From NCBI RefSeq assembly GCF_001189965.1, contig NZ_LFLU01000013.1, positions 1-64,000 on the forward strand: a stretch of 64,000 nucleotides of DNA, read 5' to 3'. The stretch is from Herbaspirillum rhizosphaerae (GTDB lineage Bacteria > Pseudomonadota > Gammaproteobacteria > Burkholderiales > Burkholderiaceae_D). The position numbers were made by a program, and so were the translations under genes. Numbering within the stretch: the stretch's first letter is position 1; each line of letters opens with the position of its first letter. Shown piece after piece: positions 16,901 through 25,729 of this stretch. The notes under the pieces are model-generated. The model worked only from the letters and a program-made list of their open reading frames with translations. It was not told the origin of the DNA and made no database searches.

Positions 16901-18918
16901 ACACGCCGCTGGCTATCCCGCAAAGCGCGCGACCTGCGTACCTGCAGCAAGGTTGGCGCTGGCTGCTGCTGGCGCTGTTCGGTGCGCTGGGGATCGCGCT
17001 CAGCATACATACCCTGTCTGCCGTGCTGCCGCCGCTGCGCTGGTGGACGGTGTTGCAGCAGGCTGCGCCTGCAGCCGTGAACGAATTGATCTTCACCCAG
17101 GTCGCCTTGCCGCGTATTGCGATCAGCTGGATCGTCGGTGCATCGCTTGGGCTGGCCGGCGTGCTGTTCCAGCAAAGCCTCAGGAATCCACTAGCCGATC
17201 CGGCCACCATCGGCGTGTCTTCCGGCGCCTATCTGGCATTGGTGGTGGCCACCTTGTTTGCGCCTGCCTTGCTGGAGTGGGGCGCCGCAAGCGTGGCGCT
17301 GGCCGGCGGCGTGCTGGCGGCGGCAGTGGTGCTGACGGTGTCGCGCCGTTCCCGTTTCTCGACGATTACCGTGATCCTGGCCGGGCTGATCGTCTCGCTG
17401 TTTTGCGGTGCAGCCGGCGCTTCGCTGACCTTGCTCAACCACGAATACCTGAACGGCCTGTTTATCTGGCAGACCGGTTCGCTGGTGCAAAACGGCTGGC
17501 AGAACGTTCATTATCTGTGGCCGCGCATCCTGGTGCTGGCGGTCGGCGCGGCCTTGATGGTCAGGCCGCTCGGCATGTTGGTGCTGGACGACGCGCGCGT
17601 CTCGGCGCTCGGCGTCCATGTGGCGCGGGTCCGGCTGGGCGCGCTATTGCTGGGCGTGGCCTTGTGCGCATTGAGCGTCAGCACGGTGGGCGTGGTCGGC
17701 TTCATCGGTTTGATGGCGCCCAACCTGGTGCGCCTGCTGGGTGCGCGCACCCTGGCGCAGCGCATGGCGCTGGCGCCTTTGCTGGGCGCGTTGCTGTTAT
17801 GGCTGACCGACCAGATCGTACAGACGATTACCTATTTCCCGAATCCGATTCCGGCCGGCAGCGGTTCGGCGCTGGTGGGGGCGCCGGTGATGCTGTGGCT
17901 GCTGTTTCGCCAGAAGAGCGGTTTGCAGGCGCGCGTTGTCGCCTATGAGCGCATGGTGCGGCGGCCGCGGCTGTCAGTGCGGCAGGTGCAACTGATTTGC
18001 GCCTGCCTGCTGGCGGCGACGGTGCTGGCCGGACTCGGACTGGGACGCGGCCCTTATGGCTGGGAGTGGTTTCCGACCACCGCATTGAATACGATTGTCG
18101 ACTGGCGCCTGCCGCGCGTGGCCGCGGCAGGTATCGCCGGCGGCATGCTTGCGGTAGCCGGCATGCTGTTGCAACGGATCACCGGCAATCCGATGGCCAG
18201 CCCGGAAGTGCTGGGGATTTCATCGGGAGCGTCGCTGGGTATCATCGCCATGCTGTTCGTCAGCGTCGACCTGGGCGCCGGCGGCATGTTGCTGGCGGCC
18301 TTCGCCGGTGCGCTGTTGACCTTGCTGCTGGTGCTGGCGCTGAACTGGCGCTCCGGTTTTGCGCCTGAACGCCTGCTGCTGGCGGGCGTGGCGATTTCCA
18401 CTATCCTGACGGCGATTGCCGCTTGCCTGCTGACCAGCGGCGACCCGCGCACCGCCACGCTGCTGACCTGGATGTCGGGGTCGACGTATCGCGCCACGCT
18501 GGCCGGCGCGGCGCCGGCAGGCGTCGCGCTGGTGCTGGTGTTCGGCCTGGCGTTGCTGGGTGTGCGCTGGCTGCGGATATTGCCGCTCGGTGAAGAGGCG
18601 GCGCGCGCGTTGGGCCTGCATGTGGCGATGGCGCGCGCTTGCTTCCTGATGCTGATTGCGGCGGCCACGGCGGGCGCCACGATCCTGGTGGGGCCGCTCA
18701 GTTTCATCGGCTTGCTGGCGCCGCATTTCGTTACGGCGCTGGGATTGCAGCGCCCGCGCCAACAAATCACGGCGGTGGCGCTGATCGGCGCCGGACTGAT
18801 GGTCTGCGCCGATTGGGTCGGCCGCAACATGCTCTATCCCTGGCAGGTGCCTGCCGGGCTGGTGGCGGTGCTGCTGGGCGCACCGACCTTCCTGTATTTC
18901 CTGTGGAGAAAACAATGA
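16897..18918 (+). CDS. fhuB: Ferric-hydroxamate-type ABC permease, fused double unit (FhuB-like)
   Basis: Inner-membrane permease that imports ferric siderophore from the FhuD-like protein. The chosen ATG overlaps the upstream stop; the frame stays open further upstream but would then run inside the preceding gene. The 673-residue product contains two tandem FecCD/BtuC-type halves, each with about ten hydrophobic segments. The repeated signatures are NPLADPATIGVSSGAYLA in the first half and NPMASPEVLGISSGASLG in the second, together with GFIGLMAPNLVR and SFIGLLAPHFV, which contact the ATPase. Fused halves and this length (E. coli FhuB is about 660 residues) are typical of FhuB. Its ATPase partner is encoded two genes downstream, with the exporter gene inserted between them. 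Confidence 0.93.
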   Translation: MNTPLAIPQSARPAYLQQGWRWLLLALFGALGIALSIHTLSAVLPPLRWWTVLQQAAPAAVNELIFTQVALPRIAISWIVGASLGLAGVLFQQSLRNPLADPATIGVSSGAYLALVVATLFAPALLEWGAASVALAGGVLAAAVVLTVSRRSRFSTITVILAGLIVSLFCGAAGASLTLLNHEYLNGLFIWQTGSLVQNGWQNVHYLWPRILVLAVGAALMVRPLGMLVLDDARVSALGVHVARVRLGALLLGVALCALSVSTVGVVGFIGLMAPNLVRLLGARTLAQRMALAPLLGALLLWLTDQIVQTITYFPNPIPAGSGSALVGAPVMLWLLFRQKSGLQARVVAYERMVRRPRLSVRQVQLICACLLAATVLAGLGLGRGPYGWEWFPTTALNTIVDWRLPRVAAAGIAGGMLAVAGMLLQRITGNPMASPEVLGISSGASLGIIAMLFVSVDLGAGGMLLAAFAGALLTLLLVLALNWRSGFAPERLLLAGVAISTILTAIAACLLTSGDPRTATLLTWMSGSTYRATLAGAAPAGVALVLVFGLALLGVRWLRILPLGEEAARALGLHVAMARACFLMLIAAATAGATILVGPLSFIGLLAPHFVTALGLQRPRQQITAVALIGAGLMVCADWVGRNMLYPWQVPAGLVAVLLGAPTFLYFLWRKQ

Positions 18919-20615
18919 TTGCATCCGAACACCCGGCAACTCCGACCAAGCAGCGCTCGTTGCTACGCGAGGGCTTGCGCCTGCTGCTGCCTTTTTGGCG
19001 AGTCGCTTTCGTGGCGACCATACTGGGCGCAATCAGCGGCCTGTCATCGGCCTGGCTGCTGGCCACGGTCAACCAGGCGCTCAATGCCGGCCACGGTCCG
19101 ACGCTGGGATTGCTGGCCGGATTTGCGGCGCTGTGCGTGATCACCATCGTCGGCGAGATCGTCTCCGATCTCGGCAACAGCTACGTCGGACAACAGGTCG
19201 TAGCCAATCTGCGCAAGGATTTGTCCGCCAAGATCCTGTCGGCGCCGATTGCCGAAATAGAACGCTTCCGGGTGCACAAGATCACCACCACGCTCAATCA
19301 GGACGTCGACACGATAAGCACCTTTACCTTCGGCTTCTCCGGCCTGGCTATTTCGATTGCCATCACCCTGGGATGTTTTGCCTACCTGGCGATTCTGTCG
19401 CCGCTGCTGTGCCTGGTCGCGGTGGCCGCCATCTTGCTGGGCAGCTGGGCGCATGCCGCAGCGCGCCAGAAAGGGCGCAAAGGCTTCGAAGCCGCGCGCG
19501 AGGCCCAGGACGAGCTGCAAAAACAGTACCGGGCGATTACCGAAGGTGCGAAAGAGTTGCGCATCAACCGCAAACGCCGCCACCAGATTCATGACGACAA
19601 GCTGAAATCGACCATAGACCGCATCCGCGACCTGCGCATCCGCGCCATGCGCCTGTTCATGTCGGCCAACGCCTTCGGTTCGGCATTGTTCTTCGTTGTG
19701 ATCGGCGTCATTCTGGCCTTGCAGGGATCGATGCAGTTCGAGCCGTTGGTACTGTCCGGATTTGTCATCGTGCTGCTGTATGTGAAGGGACCGCTGACGC
19801 AACTGATCAGCGCCTTGCCGCTGTTGGGACAGACCCAGGTCGCACTCAAACGGGTGGCGGAACTGTCGCTCAAGTTCTCCAATCCCGAGCTCAATATCCT
19901 GGCGGTCCCGGAGGATACCGGCAACGCATCGACCTGCTCGCGCGGCATCGAACTGCGCAACGTCGCCTATGCCTATCCGCAATCCGATGGCCCGGCGCGC
20001 TTTGCACTGGGGCCGGCGAGCCTGCAAATCAACGCCGGTGAAATGCTGTTTCTGGTAGGCGAAAACGGCAGCGGCAAGACCACGCTGGTCAAGCTGCTGC
20101 TCGGCTTGTACGAACCGCAGGAAGGCATCATCCTGCTCGACGGCGAGCCCGTGGTGGCGGAAAACCGCGACGACTACCGGCAGCTGTTCAGTACCGTGTT
20201 TGCCGACTACTACCTGTTCGAGGATGTCATGGTGGGCGAAGATCTCATCGACGAAGCCGCCTCTTACCTGGAGCGGCTGGAGCTGACGCACAAGGTAGCC
20301 GTCAAGAACGGCAGCTTTTCAACCACGGATTTATCCACCGGGCAACGCAAGCGCCTGGCGCTGGTGCACGCCTATCTGGATCGCCGCCCGGTCATCGTGT
20401 TCGACGAATGGGCGGCCGACCAGGACCCGGCATTCCGCCGCGTGTTTTATACCGAGATCCTGCCGGATCTCAAGCGCGCCGGCAAAACGCTGGTGGTGAT
20501 TTCCCATGACGACCGTTACTTCCATGTCGCCGACCGCGTAGTGCACATGTCCAACGGCCAGATCAGCAGCGAAGTCGTCAACACCGCGCCGGCAATTAGC
20601 GCAACGGCAGGCTGA
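18915..20615 (+). CDS. PvdE/SyrD-type cyclic-peptide ABC exporter
   Basis: Fused membrane-ATPase half-transporter of the family that moves peptide siderophore precursors or lipopeptides out of the cytoplasm. The 566-residue protein has an N-terminal membrane domain with about six hydrophobic segments, then a nucleotide-binding domain: Walker A GENGSGKTT near 381, signature LSTGQRKRL near 472, Walker B VIVFDEWAADQDP near 492. LSTGQ in place of LSGGQ and the DEWAADQDP stretch are characteristic of PvdE-like proteins. The start overlaps the permease stop (ATGA), and only 3 bp separate its stop from the next gene. Its place beside a PvdQ-like acylase suggests export of an acylated precursor to the periplasm rather than direct secretion; this is inference. 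Confidence 0.92.
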   Translation: MIASEHPATPTKQRSLLREGLRLLLPFWRVAFVATILGAISGLSSAWLLATVNQALNAGHGPTLGLLAGFAALCVITIVGEIVSDLGNSYVGQQVVANLRKDLSAKILSAPIAEIERFRVHKITTTLNQDVDTISTFTFGFSGLAISIAITLGCFAYLAILSPLLCLVAVAAILLGSWAHAAARQKGRKGFEAAREAQDELQKQYRAITEGAKELRINRKRRHQIHDDKLKSTIDRIRDLRIRAMRLFMSANAFGSALFFVVIGVILALQGSMQFEPLVLSGFVIVLLYVKGPLTQLISALPLLGQTQVALKRVAELSLKFSNPELNILAVPEDTGNASTCSRGIELRNVAYAYPQSDGPARFALGPASLQINAGEMLFLVGENGSGKTTLVKLLLGLYEPQEGIILLDGEPVVAENRDDYRQLFSTVFADYYLFEDVMVGEDLIDEAASYLERLELTHKVAVKNGSFSTTDLSTGQRKRLALVHAYLDRRPVIVFDEWAADQDPAFRRVFYTEILPDLKRAGKTLVVISHDDRYFHVADRVVHMSNGQISSEVVNTAPAISATAG

Positions 20616-20618
20616 GCC

Positions 20619-21440
20619 ATGTGGGTTTCACATGAAGATGCGGCAAGGCCTGCGACGAGCGAACAAGACCCAGTGTTCGAGCTGGAACATATCGAGTACC
20701 GGATTGACGGCAGGGTGATCCTGCATCCCCTGAGCCTGTCCGTCCCGGCGGGCAGGGTAGTGGGCGTGATCGGGCACAACGGTTCGGGCAAGTCGACGCT
20801 GGCCAAGATCTTGTCCAGGCAATTGCAGCCGCAAGGCGGCAGCCTGAACGTGGGCGGCTTGCCGGCGCAATCGCTCTCCACCCGACAATTCGCCTGCCAG
20901 GTCGGCTACCTGCCGCAACAGATACCCGCGGCGCCCGGCATGACCGTGCAGGAACTGGTGGCCTTGGGACGCTATCCCTGGCTGGGCGCTTTCCGCACAC
21001 CCGGCGAGGCCGATCGGCGCCAGATTGAACGCGGCATGGCGCTGACCGACGTCGCGTCGCTGGCCGATCGCCTGGTCGATACCTTGTCCGGCGGTGAACG
21101 CCAGCGCGTCTGGCTGGCCATGCTGGTCGCCCAGGATACGCGCTGCCTGATCCTGGACGAACCGATCTCGGCGCTCGACATCCGCCACCAGGTCGAGGTG
21201 CTGGGGCTGGTTCGCCAGCTGAGCCGCGAACACGGCTTGAGCGTGATCGTGGTGCTGCACGATGTGTATATGGCGGGGCGCTATTGCGACGAATTGATTG
21301 CGCTTCGGGCCGGACGAGTCGTCGCGCGCGGAAACAGCGCGCAATTGCTCACGCCCGAAGTACTCAAGACGATCTATGAGGTCGATATGGATGTGATGAT
21401 CCATCCGCTCACCGGCGACCGTGTGACCTGCCTCAAATAG
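20619..21440 (+). CDS. Ferric-siderophore ABC importer ATPase, FhuC-like
   Basis: Cytoplasmic ATPase powering siderophore import through the double permease. The 273-residue sequence has Walker A GHNGSGKST near residue 51, the Q-loop stretch YLPQQ, signature LSGGERQRV near 156, Walker B CLILDEPISALD near 177 and the switch histidine in VVLHDVYMA. The family-typical motif VALGRYPW is also present, as in FhuC and FepC. It follows the exporter gene after a 3-bp gap and is the last gene before two tandem hairpins, so the transport operon probably ends here. A role in export is unlikely, because PvdE-type exporters carry their own ATPase. Confidence 0.93.
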   Translation: MWVSHEDAARPATSEQDPVFELEHIEYRIDGRVILHPLSLSVPAGRVVGVIGHNGSGKSTLAKILSRQLQPQGGSLNVGGLPAQSLSTRQFACQVGYLPQQIPAAPGMTVQELVALGRYPWLGAFRTPGEADRRQIERGMALTDVASLADRLVDTLSGGERQRVWLAMLVAQDTRCLILDEPISALDIRHQVEVLGLVRQLSREHGLSVIVVLHDVYMAGRYCDELIALRAGRVVARGNSAQLLTPEVLKTIYEVDMDVMIHPLTGDRVTCLK

Positions 21441-21447
21441 GTTCAAG

Positions 21448-21486
21448 GCGCCGTCAGCAACGGCGCTGATGACCGGCAAGCCGGTC
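21448..21486 (+). terminator. Two tandem stem-loops after the importer ATPase gene
   Basis: The first hairpin (21448-21466) has perfect arms GCGCCGT and ACGGCGC with a 5-base loop. The second (21471-21486) has perfect arms GACCGGC and GCCGGTC with a 2-base loop, followed by TTCAACATTT. The trailing T-run is poor, so termination may be partial. They separate the transport genes from the oxidase gene starting about 100 bp downstream. Confidence 0.45.
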
Positions 21487-21589
21487 TTCAACATTTCACG
21501 AACAGCCGACACGCTTGTTCGCCATGCCCGCATCGGGAAAGTCCGGGAAAGTCCGGGCCATGTCGCGACAAGGTGCAAGAAAGGATGCA

Positions 21590-23194
21590 ATGGGACTCAG
21601 CAGACGCGATTTTATTGCGGCGCTCGCCGTCGTGGCGGGACACAAACCGGCGCTGGCAGCCATGAATGCCTTGGGCGCAGTGGATGCGACCTCGCCGGAC
21701 GCCGCCCTGGCGCGCGTTCGCGCGACGCCGCTGCAAAGCGGCAAAGGAAAATCCGTCATCGTGGTCGGCGCCGGCGTGGCCGGGCTTGCGGCGGCATTCG
21801 AACTCGAACGTCTGGGATTTGCGGTGCAAGTGATTGAAGCCCAAAGCCAGCCGGGCGGACGCACGCGTACTTTGCGGCATGGCGACACGGTGCGTTATGA
21901 AGATGGCAGCAGCCAGTCCGTGTCTTTCGACCGGGATTTGTATTTCAACGCAGGGGCCGGACGTATCCCCAGTACGCATACCTCGCTGCTGGGATATTGC
22001 CGGGAGCTGGGCGTTCCGCTGGAAGTGATATCGATTTTTTCACGCACGGCGCTGTGCGTCATCAACGACCAGGGCACCGACAAGCGCTACACCGTCGGCC
22101 AACTGCAAGGCGATGCGCGCGGCCATATCTCGGAACTGCTCGCCAAGAGCGCCAGACAAGGATTCCTCGACGCCGAACTGAACGCCGAGGACAAGCAAAA
22201 ACTGCTGGGATTGCTGCAGCATTTCGGCGATCTGTCCGCCTCGGGCAGCTTCGTCGGCAGCCGCCGGTCAGGCTACTCGGTGTATCCCGGCGCCGGGCAA
22301 GACAGCGGCACGCGGCCCGATCCGCTGGACTTCCGCGTCTTCCTCGATCGCCGCCTCTGGTATCCGCTGTGGTACGACGAGCACCTCGAATATCAATCCA
22401 CCATGTTGCAGCCGGTCGGCGGCATGGACCGCATCGCCGAGGCCTTCCGCAAGCAATTGCAACAGTCGATCCGTTTCAATACCCGGGTTTCGCAAATCAA
22501 CGTAGTCGCGGGCAGGGCGCAAGTGGTTTGCCGTCAGGACGGCAGCGCCGCAGAACAAGCCTTGACTGCCGACTACGCCATCGTTACCTGCCCCTTGCCG
22601 GTGGTGGCCGAACTGAAAAGCAATTTGCCGGAAGACTTCTTCGCGGCAGTCCGGGCGATCAAGTACAGTCCCGCCTACAAGATCGGCTGGGAAAGCCCGC
22701 GTTTCTGGGAAACCGCCAACAGCGAATTCGGCGGCATCTCGTTTGTCGATGACGACAGCGCCCTGATCTGGTATCCCAGCCATGGCATCTTTTCGCCCAA
22801 GGGCATCCTGGTGGGCGCTTACACGCACGGCTCCGCAGCGACGCGCTACGCCCAACTGAGCCTGCCGGACCAGCAGCAAGCGTCACGCCGTTCGGTCGAA
22901 CGCGTCCATCCCGGGCAATCGCGGCAATTGAGCAAGCCGGTCAGCGTGGCGTGGCAGCACATGCCGGGCATCCGCGGCGGCTGGTCGCTGGCGGACCCCA
23001 AGAGTGCGGCCTACGCCACGATCAGCAACGCCCAGGAATGTTTCTATTTCGCCGGCGAACATGCCAGTCAGATTCCCGGCTGGATGGAAGGCAGCGTGCG
23101 CTCGGCCAGCCGCTGCGTGGCGATGATCGTTGAACGGGTCCGCAACCGCACCGCGGCGGAGGAGTCCATGCAAAAGACAGCGCTTGCAACGTAA
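21590..23194 (+). CDS. Tat-exported FAD-dependent amine oxidase
   Basis: A flavin amine oxidase family protein (534 aa) expected to oxidise a C-N bond of an amine or amino acid. ATG 21590 is chosen because AAGGA sits just upstream and the N-terminus then reads MGLSRRDFIAALAVVAG, a twin-arginine signal; in-frame ATGs at 21515 and 21560 are possible but less well supported. A Rossmann FAD motif follows (VIVVGAGVAGLAAAFELE near residue 56, ending in a GGRTRTL loop), and the C-terminal FAD contact FYFAGEHASQIPGWMEG is typical of monoamine and L-amino-acid oxidases. A Tat signal means folded, cofactor-loaded export to the periplasm, where the PvdQ-like acylase encoded just downstream also acts. 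The substrate may be the peptide precursor, by analogy with the Tat-exported pyoverdine enzymes PvdN and PvdP; those are different enzyme families, so this is inference. Confidence 0.88.
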   Translation: MGLSRRDFIAALAVVAGHKPALAAMNALGAVDATSPDAALARVRATPLQSGKGKSVIVVGAGVAGLAAAFELERLGFAVQVIEAQSQPGGRTRTLRHGDTVRYEDGSSQSVSFDRDLYFNAGAGRIPSTHTSLLGYCRELGVPLEVISIFSRTALCVINDQGTDKRYTVGQLQGDARGHISELLAKSARQGFLDAELNAEDKQKLLGLLQHFGDLSASGSFVGSRRSGYSVYPGAGQDSGTRPDPLDFRVFLDRRLWYPLWYDEHLEYQSTMLQPVGGMDRIAEAFRKQLQQSIRFNTRVSQINVVAGRAQVVCRQDGSAAEQALTADYAIVTCPLPVVAELKSNLPEDFFAAVRAIKYSPAYKIGWESPRFWETANSEFGGISFVDDDSALIWYPSHGIFSPKGILVGAYTHGSAATRYAQLSLPDQQQASRRSVERVHPGQSRQLSKPVSVAWQHMPGIRGGWSLADPKSAAYATISNAQECFYFAGEHASQIPGWMEGSVRSASRCVAMIVERVRNRTAAEESMQKTALAT

Positions 23195-23249
23195 TCTCCA
23201 GGCCCACAATGAGTACAACGTTGCATCGAATCACGATCGGGAGTCACAC

Positions 23250-25574
23250 ATGAAACAAGTAACAAAGCCGATGCTGGCAGCTCTTTTCCTGATGCTTGCC
23301 GCGGCCTCGACCGCCAGCAGCGCCGGCGAGCGCGTGGAAATCCGTCGCACCGCGTTCGGCATTCCGCACATCAAGGCCGGCACCGAACGCGGCCTGGGCT
23401 ACGGTGTCGGCTATGCCTACGCGCAAGACAATGGATGCCTGCTGGCCAATGAGATCATGACTGTGCGCGGAGTGCGCTCGCGCTACCTGGGTCCCGAGGG
23501 CGCGGCGGCAGACGGCATGCGCAATCTCGAAAGCGATGCGTTTTATCGCTGGTTCAACCAGGACGCCGCGCTGCAAAGTTTCTGGAATGCCCAGCCGCCG
23601 GCCATGCAGGCCTTACTCAACGGTTATGCCGCCGGCTATAGTCGCGTCGTTGAAGAGCAGGGCGGCGCAGCGCTCGATGCCGCCTGCAAGGGGCAGGCCT
23701 GGGTCGGCAAAATCGATCAGTTGGACATGGTTCGCATCGTGCGCAGGCTGATGATCCGCGCCGGCACCACCCAGTTTGCGCGCGCCATTCTGGGCGCCCG
23801 GCCGCCCACGGCGCCACAGGTGCAGGGCGATGCTGCGAGCCTGCCGGACTGGGATGCCTTCCGCAACCGCACCGGCAGCAATGCGATCGCCATCGGCGGC
23901 GCCTTGTCCGCCAACGGCAAAGGCGTATTGCTCGGCAATCCCCATTTTCCCTGGGACGGCGCCTTGCGGTTCTACCAGATGCATCTGAGCATTCCCGGAA
24001 AAATGGACGTCATGGGCGCGGCATTGCCGGGCATGCCGCTGGTCAATATCGGCTACAACCGATCGCTGGCCTGGTCGCATACGGTCGACACGTCGCGCCA
24101 TTTCGTGTTGTACCGCCTGCCGCTCGATCCTGCCGATCCCACCCGTTACCTGGTCGACGGCGTCTCGCAGCCCATGAGTAAAACCACGGTCGCTGTCGAG
24201 GTGCTCGGCAAAGACGGCAAGCTGACCACGCAGACGCATGATGTCTATACATCCGCATATGGCCCCATCCTCGCCATACCCGGCAAAATGGCATGGGACA
24301 GCCGCGCAGCATTCGCCATTCTGGACGTGAACGCCGCCAACACCCGGGCATTGCAACAGTGGTACGAGATCGGCACCGCCGCCAACGTGCCGCGTCTGCG
24401 CCAATCGTTGGAACGTACCCTTGGCATTCCCTGGGTCAATACCCTGGCGGCCGATGCCGGCGGCCGGGTAATGTTTGCCAACCTGTCGGCCGTGCCGCGC
24501 GTGGATGAAAAAAAACTGAAAGACTGCGGCCTCAACAGCGGCAGCGCAGACGGCTTGATCATTCTCGACGGTGCGCGCAGCCAATGCGCCTTGCCGGCAT
24601 CGGGGGGTGACGCACCGCAGCCGGATATTTTTGCGGGCAAGGACATGCCGCAGCTGGAACGCCGCGACTATGTCCACAACTCAAACGACAGCGCCTGGCT
24701 CAGCAATCCGGATCAGCCGCAAACCGGCTTTCCGCGCATCATCAGCCGCGACGGCTTGATGCTGAGCGGGCGCGGACGATTTGCGCTGGATTGGCTGACG
24801 CACCGCGCCGGCGCGGATGCACGCATCGCACGACAGGATCTGCAAGACCTGCTGATGCGCAACGAGGTCTATCTCTCCACATCGGCCGTCGACGACTTGC
24901 TGCGCCTGTGTCCCGCCATCCAGGCAGATGGCGACCGCGATGTTGCAACTTCCGATCCGGCTGCATTGAGGCAGGCCTGCAACGCGCTCCGTCAATGGGA
25001 TCGACGCGCCGGCGCCGACAGCGGCCTGGGCTATGTCTATTTTGCAGCGGCCATGGAACAAGCCGCAAAAATGCCGGACAGCTGGGCGGTTCCTTTCGAC
25101 GTTCGCCATCCAGTGGCCACACCGCGCGGCCTGCGCACGGGCGATCCGCAACTGGCCGGCAAGATGAAAGATGTGCTGGTCAGCGTTGCCCGCCAATTGA
25201 ACGCGGCTGGCGTGACGCCGGATGCGCGTTGGGGGCAAATTCAGGGCGCCAGCAGGAACGGCATGTTCTATCCGGTACCCGGCGGCAGTGGCTCGCTCGG
25301 CGTCTATAACGCCATCGAAAGCCGCCCATTGGACAGCAAGGGCAAACGAGAAGTCGTGTCCGGTTCGAGCTACATACAGGTCGTGTCGTTTGACGCCCGA
25401 GGACCGCATGCGTCGACCTTGATGACGTTTTCCGAATCGTCCAATCCGGGATCGGCGCACCACGCAGACCAGACGGAACTGTTCGGCCGCAAGCAATGGG
25501 TAAGCGTGCCGTTCACCGAGAGCCAGATTGCGGCGGACCGGGAATTGCGGACGACGGTGCTGGAGATTCCTTGA
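23250..25574 (+). CDS. PvdQ-like penicillin acylase family N-acylase
   Basis: Ntn-hydrolase of the PvdQ/AHL-acylase group, which cleaves long-chain acyl amides in the periplasm. ATG 23250 starts a Sec signal peptide (MKQVTKPMLAALFLMLAAAS, cleaved near residue 25) and has a GGGAG site upstream; the frame stays open upstream but overlaps the oxidase gene. The 774-residue length matches PvdQ. The expected autocatalytic nucleophile is Ser210 in TGSNAIAIGG (codon 23877-23879), followed by GVLLGNPHFPWDGALRFYQ, MDVMGAALPGMPLVNIGYN and AWSHTVDTS, all strongly PvdQ-like. In pyoverdine synthesis PvdQ removes the fatty acid added by the PvdL FAAL. Here a FAAL-bearing NRPS is in the same cluster, so deacylation of this precursor is the simplest role; quorum-signal acylase activity is the alternative. 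Confidence 0.92.
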   Translation: MKQVTKPMLAALFLMLAAASTASSAGERVEIRRTAFGIPHIKAGTERGLGYGVGYAYAQDNGCLLANEIMTVRGVRSRYLGPEGAAADGMRNLESDAFYRWFNQDAALQSFWNAQPPAMQALLNGYAAGYSRVVEEQGGAALDAACKGQAWVGKIDQLDMVRIVRRLMIRAGTTQFARAILGARPPTAPQVQGDAASLPDWDAFRNRTGSNAIAIGGALSANGKGVLLGNPHFPWDGALRFYQMHLSIPGKMDVMGAALPGMPLVNIGYNRSLAWSHTVDTSRHFVLYRLPLDPADPTRYLVDGVSQPMSKTTVAVEVLGKDGKLTTQTHDVYTSAYGPILAIPGKMAWDSRAAFAILDVNAANTRALQQWYEIGTAANVPRLRQSLERTLGIPWVNTLAADAGGRVMFANLSAVPRVDEKKLKDCGLNSGSADGLIILDGARSQCALPASGGDAPQPDIFAGKDMPQLERRDYVHNSNDSAWLSNPDQPQTGFPRIISRDGLMLSGRGRFALDWLTHRAGADARIARQDLQDLLMRNEVYLSTSAVDDLLRLCPAIQADGDRDVATSDPAALRQACNALRQWDRRAGADSGLGYVYFAAAMEQAAKMPDSWAVPFDVRHPVATPRGLRTGDPQLAGKMKDVLVSVARQLNAAGVTPDARWGQIQGASRNGMFYPVPGGSGSLGVYNAIESRPLDSKGKREVVSGSSYIQVVSFDARGPHASTLMTFSESSNPGSAHHADQTELFGRKQWVSVPFTESQIAADRELRTTVLEIP

Positions 25575-25604
25575 GTTTTTGGGGGGGCTTGGGGAATTAC
25601 CATA

Positions 25605-25632
25605 ACTTCGTATAATTTACATTATGTAAAAT
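25605..25632. other. dif-like XerC/XerD recombination site
   Basis: The 28-bp stretch has the order XerC arm (ACTTCGTATAA), 6-bp centre (TTTACA), XerD arm (TTATGTAAAAT). By eye 21 of 28 positions match E. coli dif, including 10 of 11 in the XerD arm. The first 13 bases of the wider site (25602-25614, ATAACTTCGTATA) also equal a loxP arm, another tyrosine-recombinase site. It lies in the 155-bp gap between the acylase gene and metA, where transcription switches from + to -, as expected for leading-strand genes meeting at a replication terminus. The overlapping palindromes TTTACATTATGTAAA and ATGTAAAATTACAT leave open that it is instead an operator or a mobile-element attachment site. Confidence 0.5.
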
Positions 25633-25729
25633 TACATATGTTCGAATCAAACCTGGATACAACGCTGAGTCCAGCAAAAACGATCTCGTTGATCTGCCCG
25701 CAGAATCGCCCCTCGTCCAATCTCACCGA

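Noticed and set aside
16897-18918. Two separate permease genes
   Set aside because: The two FecCD-type halves are joined in one frame without an internal stop, as in FhuB.
25602-25635. A genuine loxP site
   Set aside because: Only the first arm matches exactly (13 of 13); the second arm matches 8 of 13. The spacing and second half fit the XerC/XerD dif layout better.
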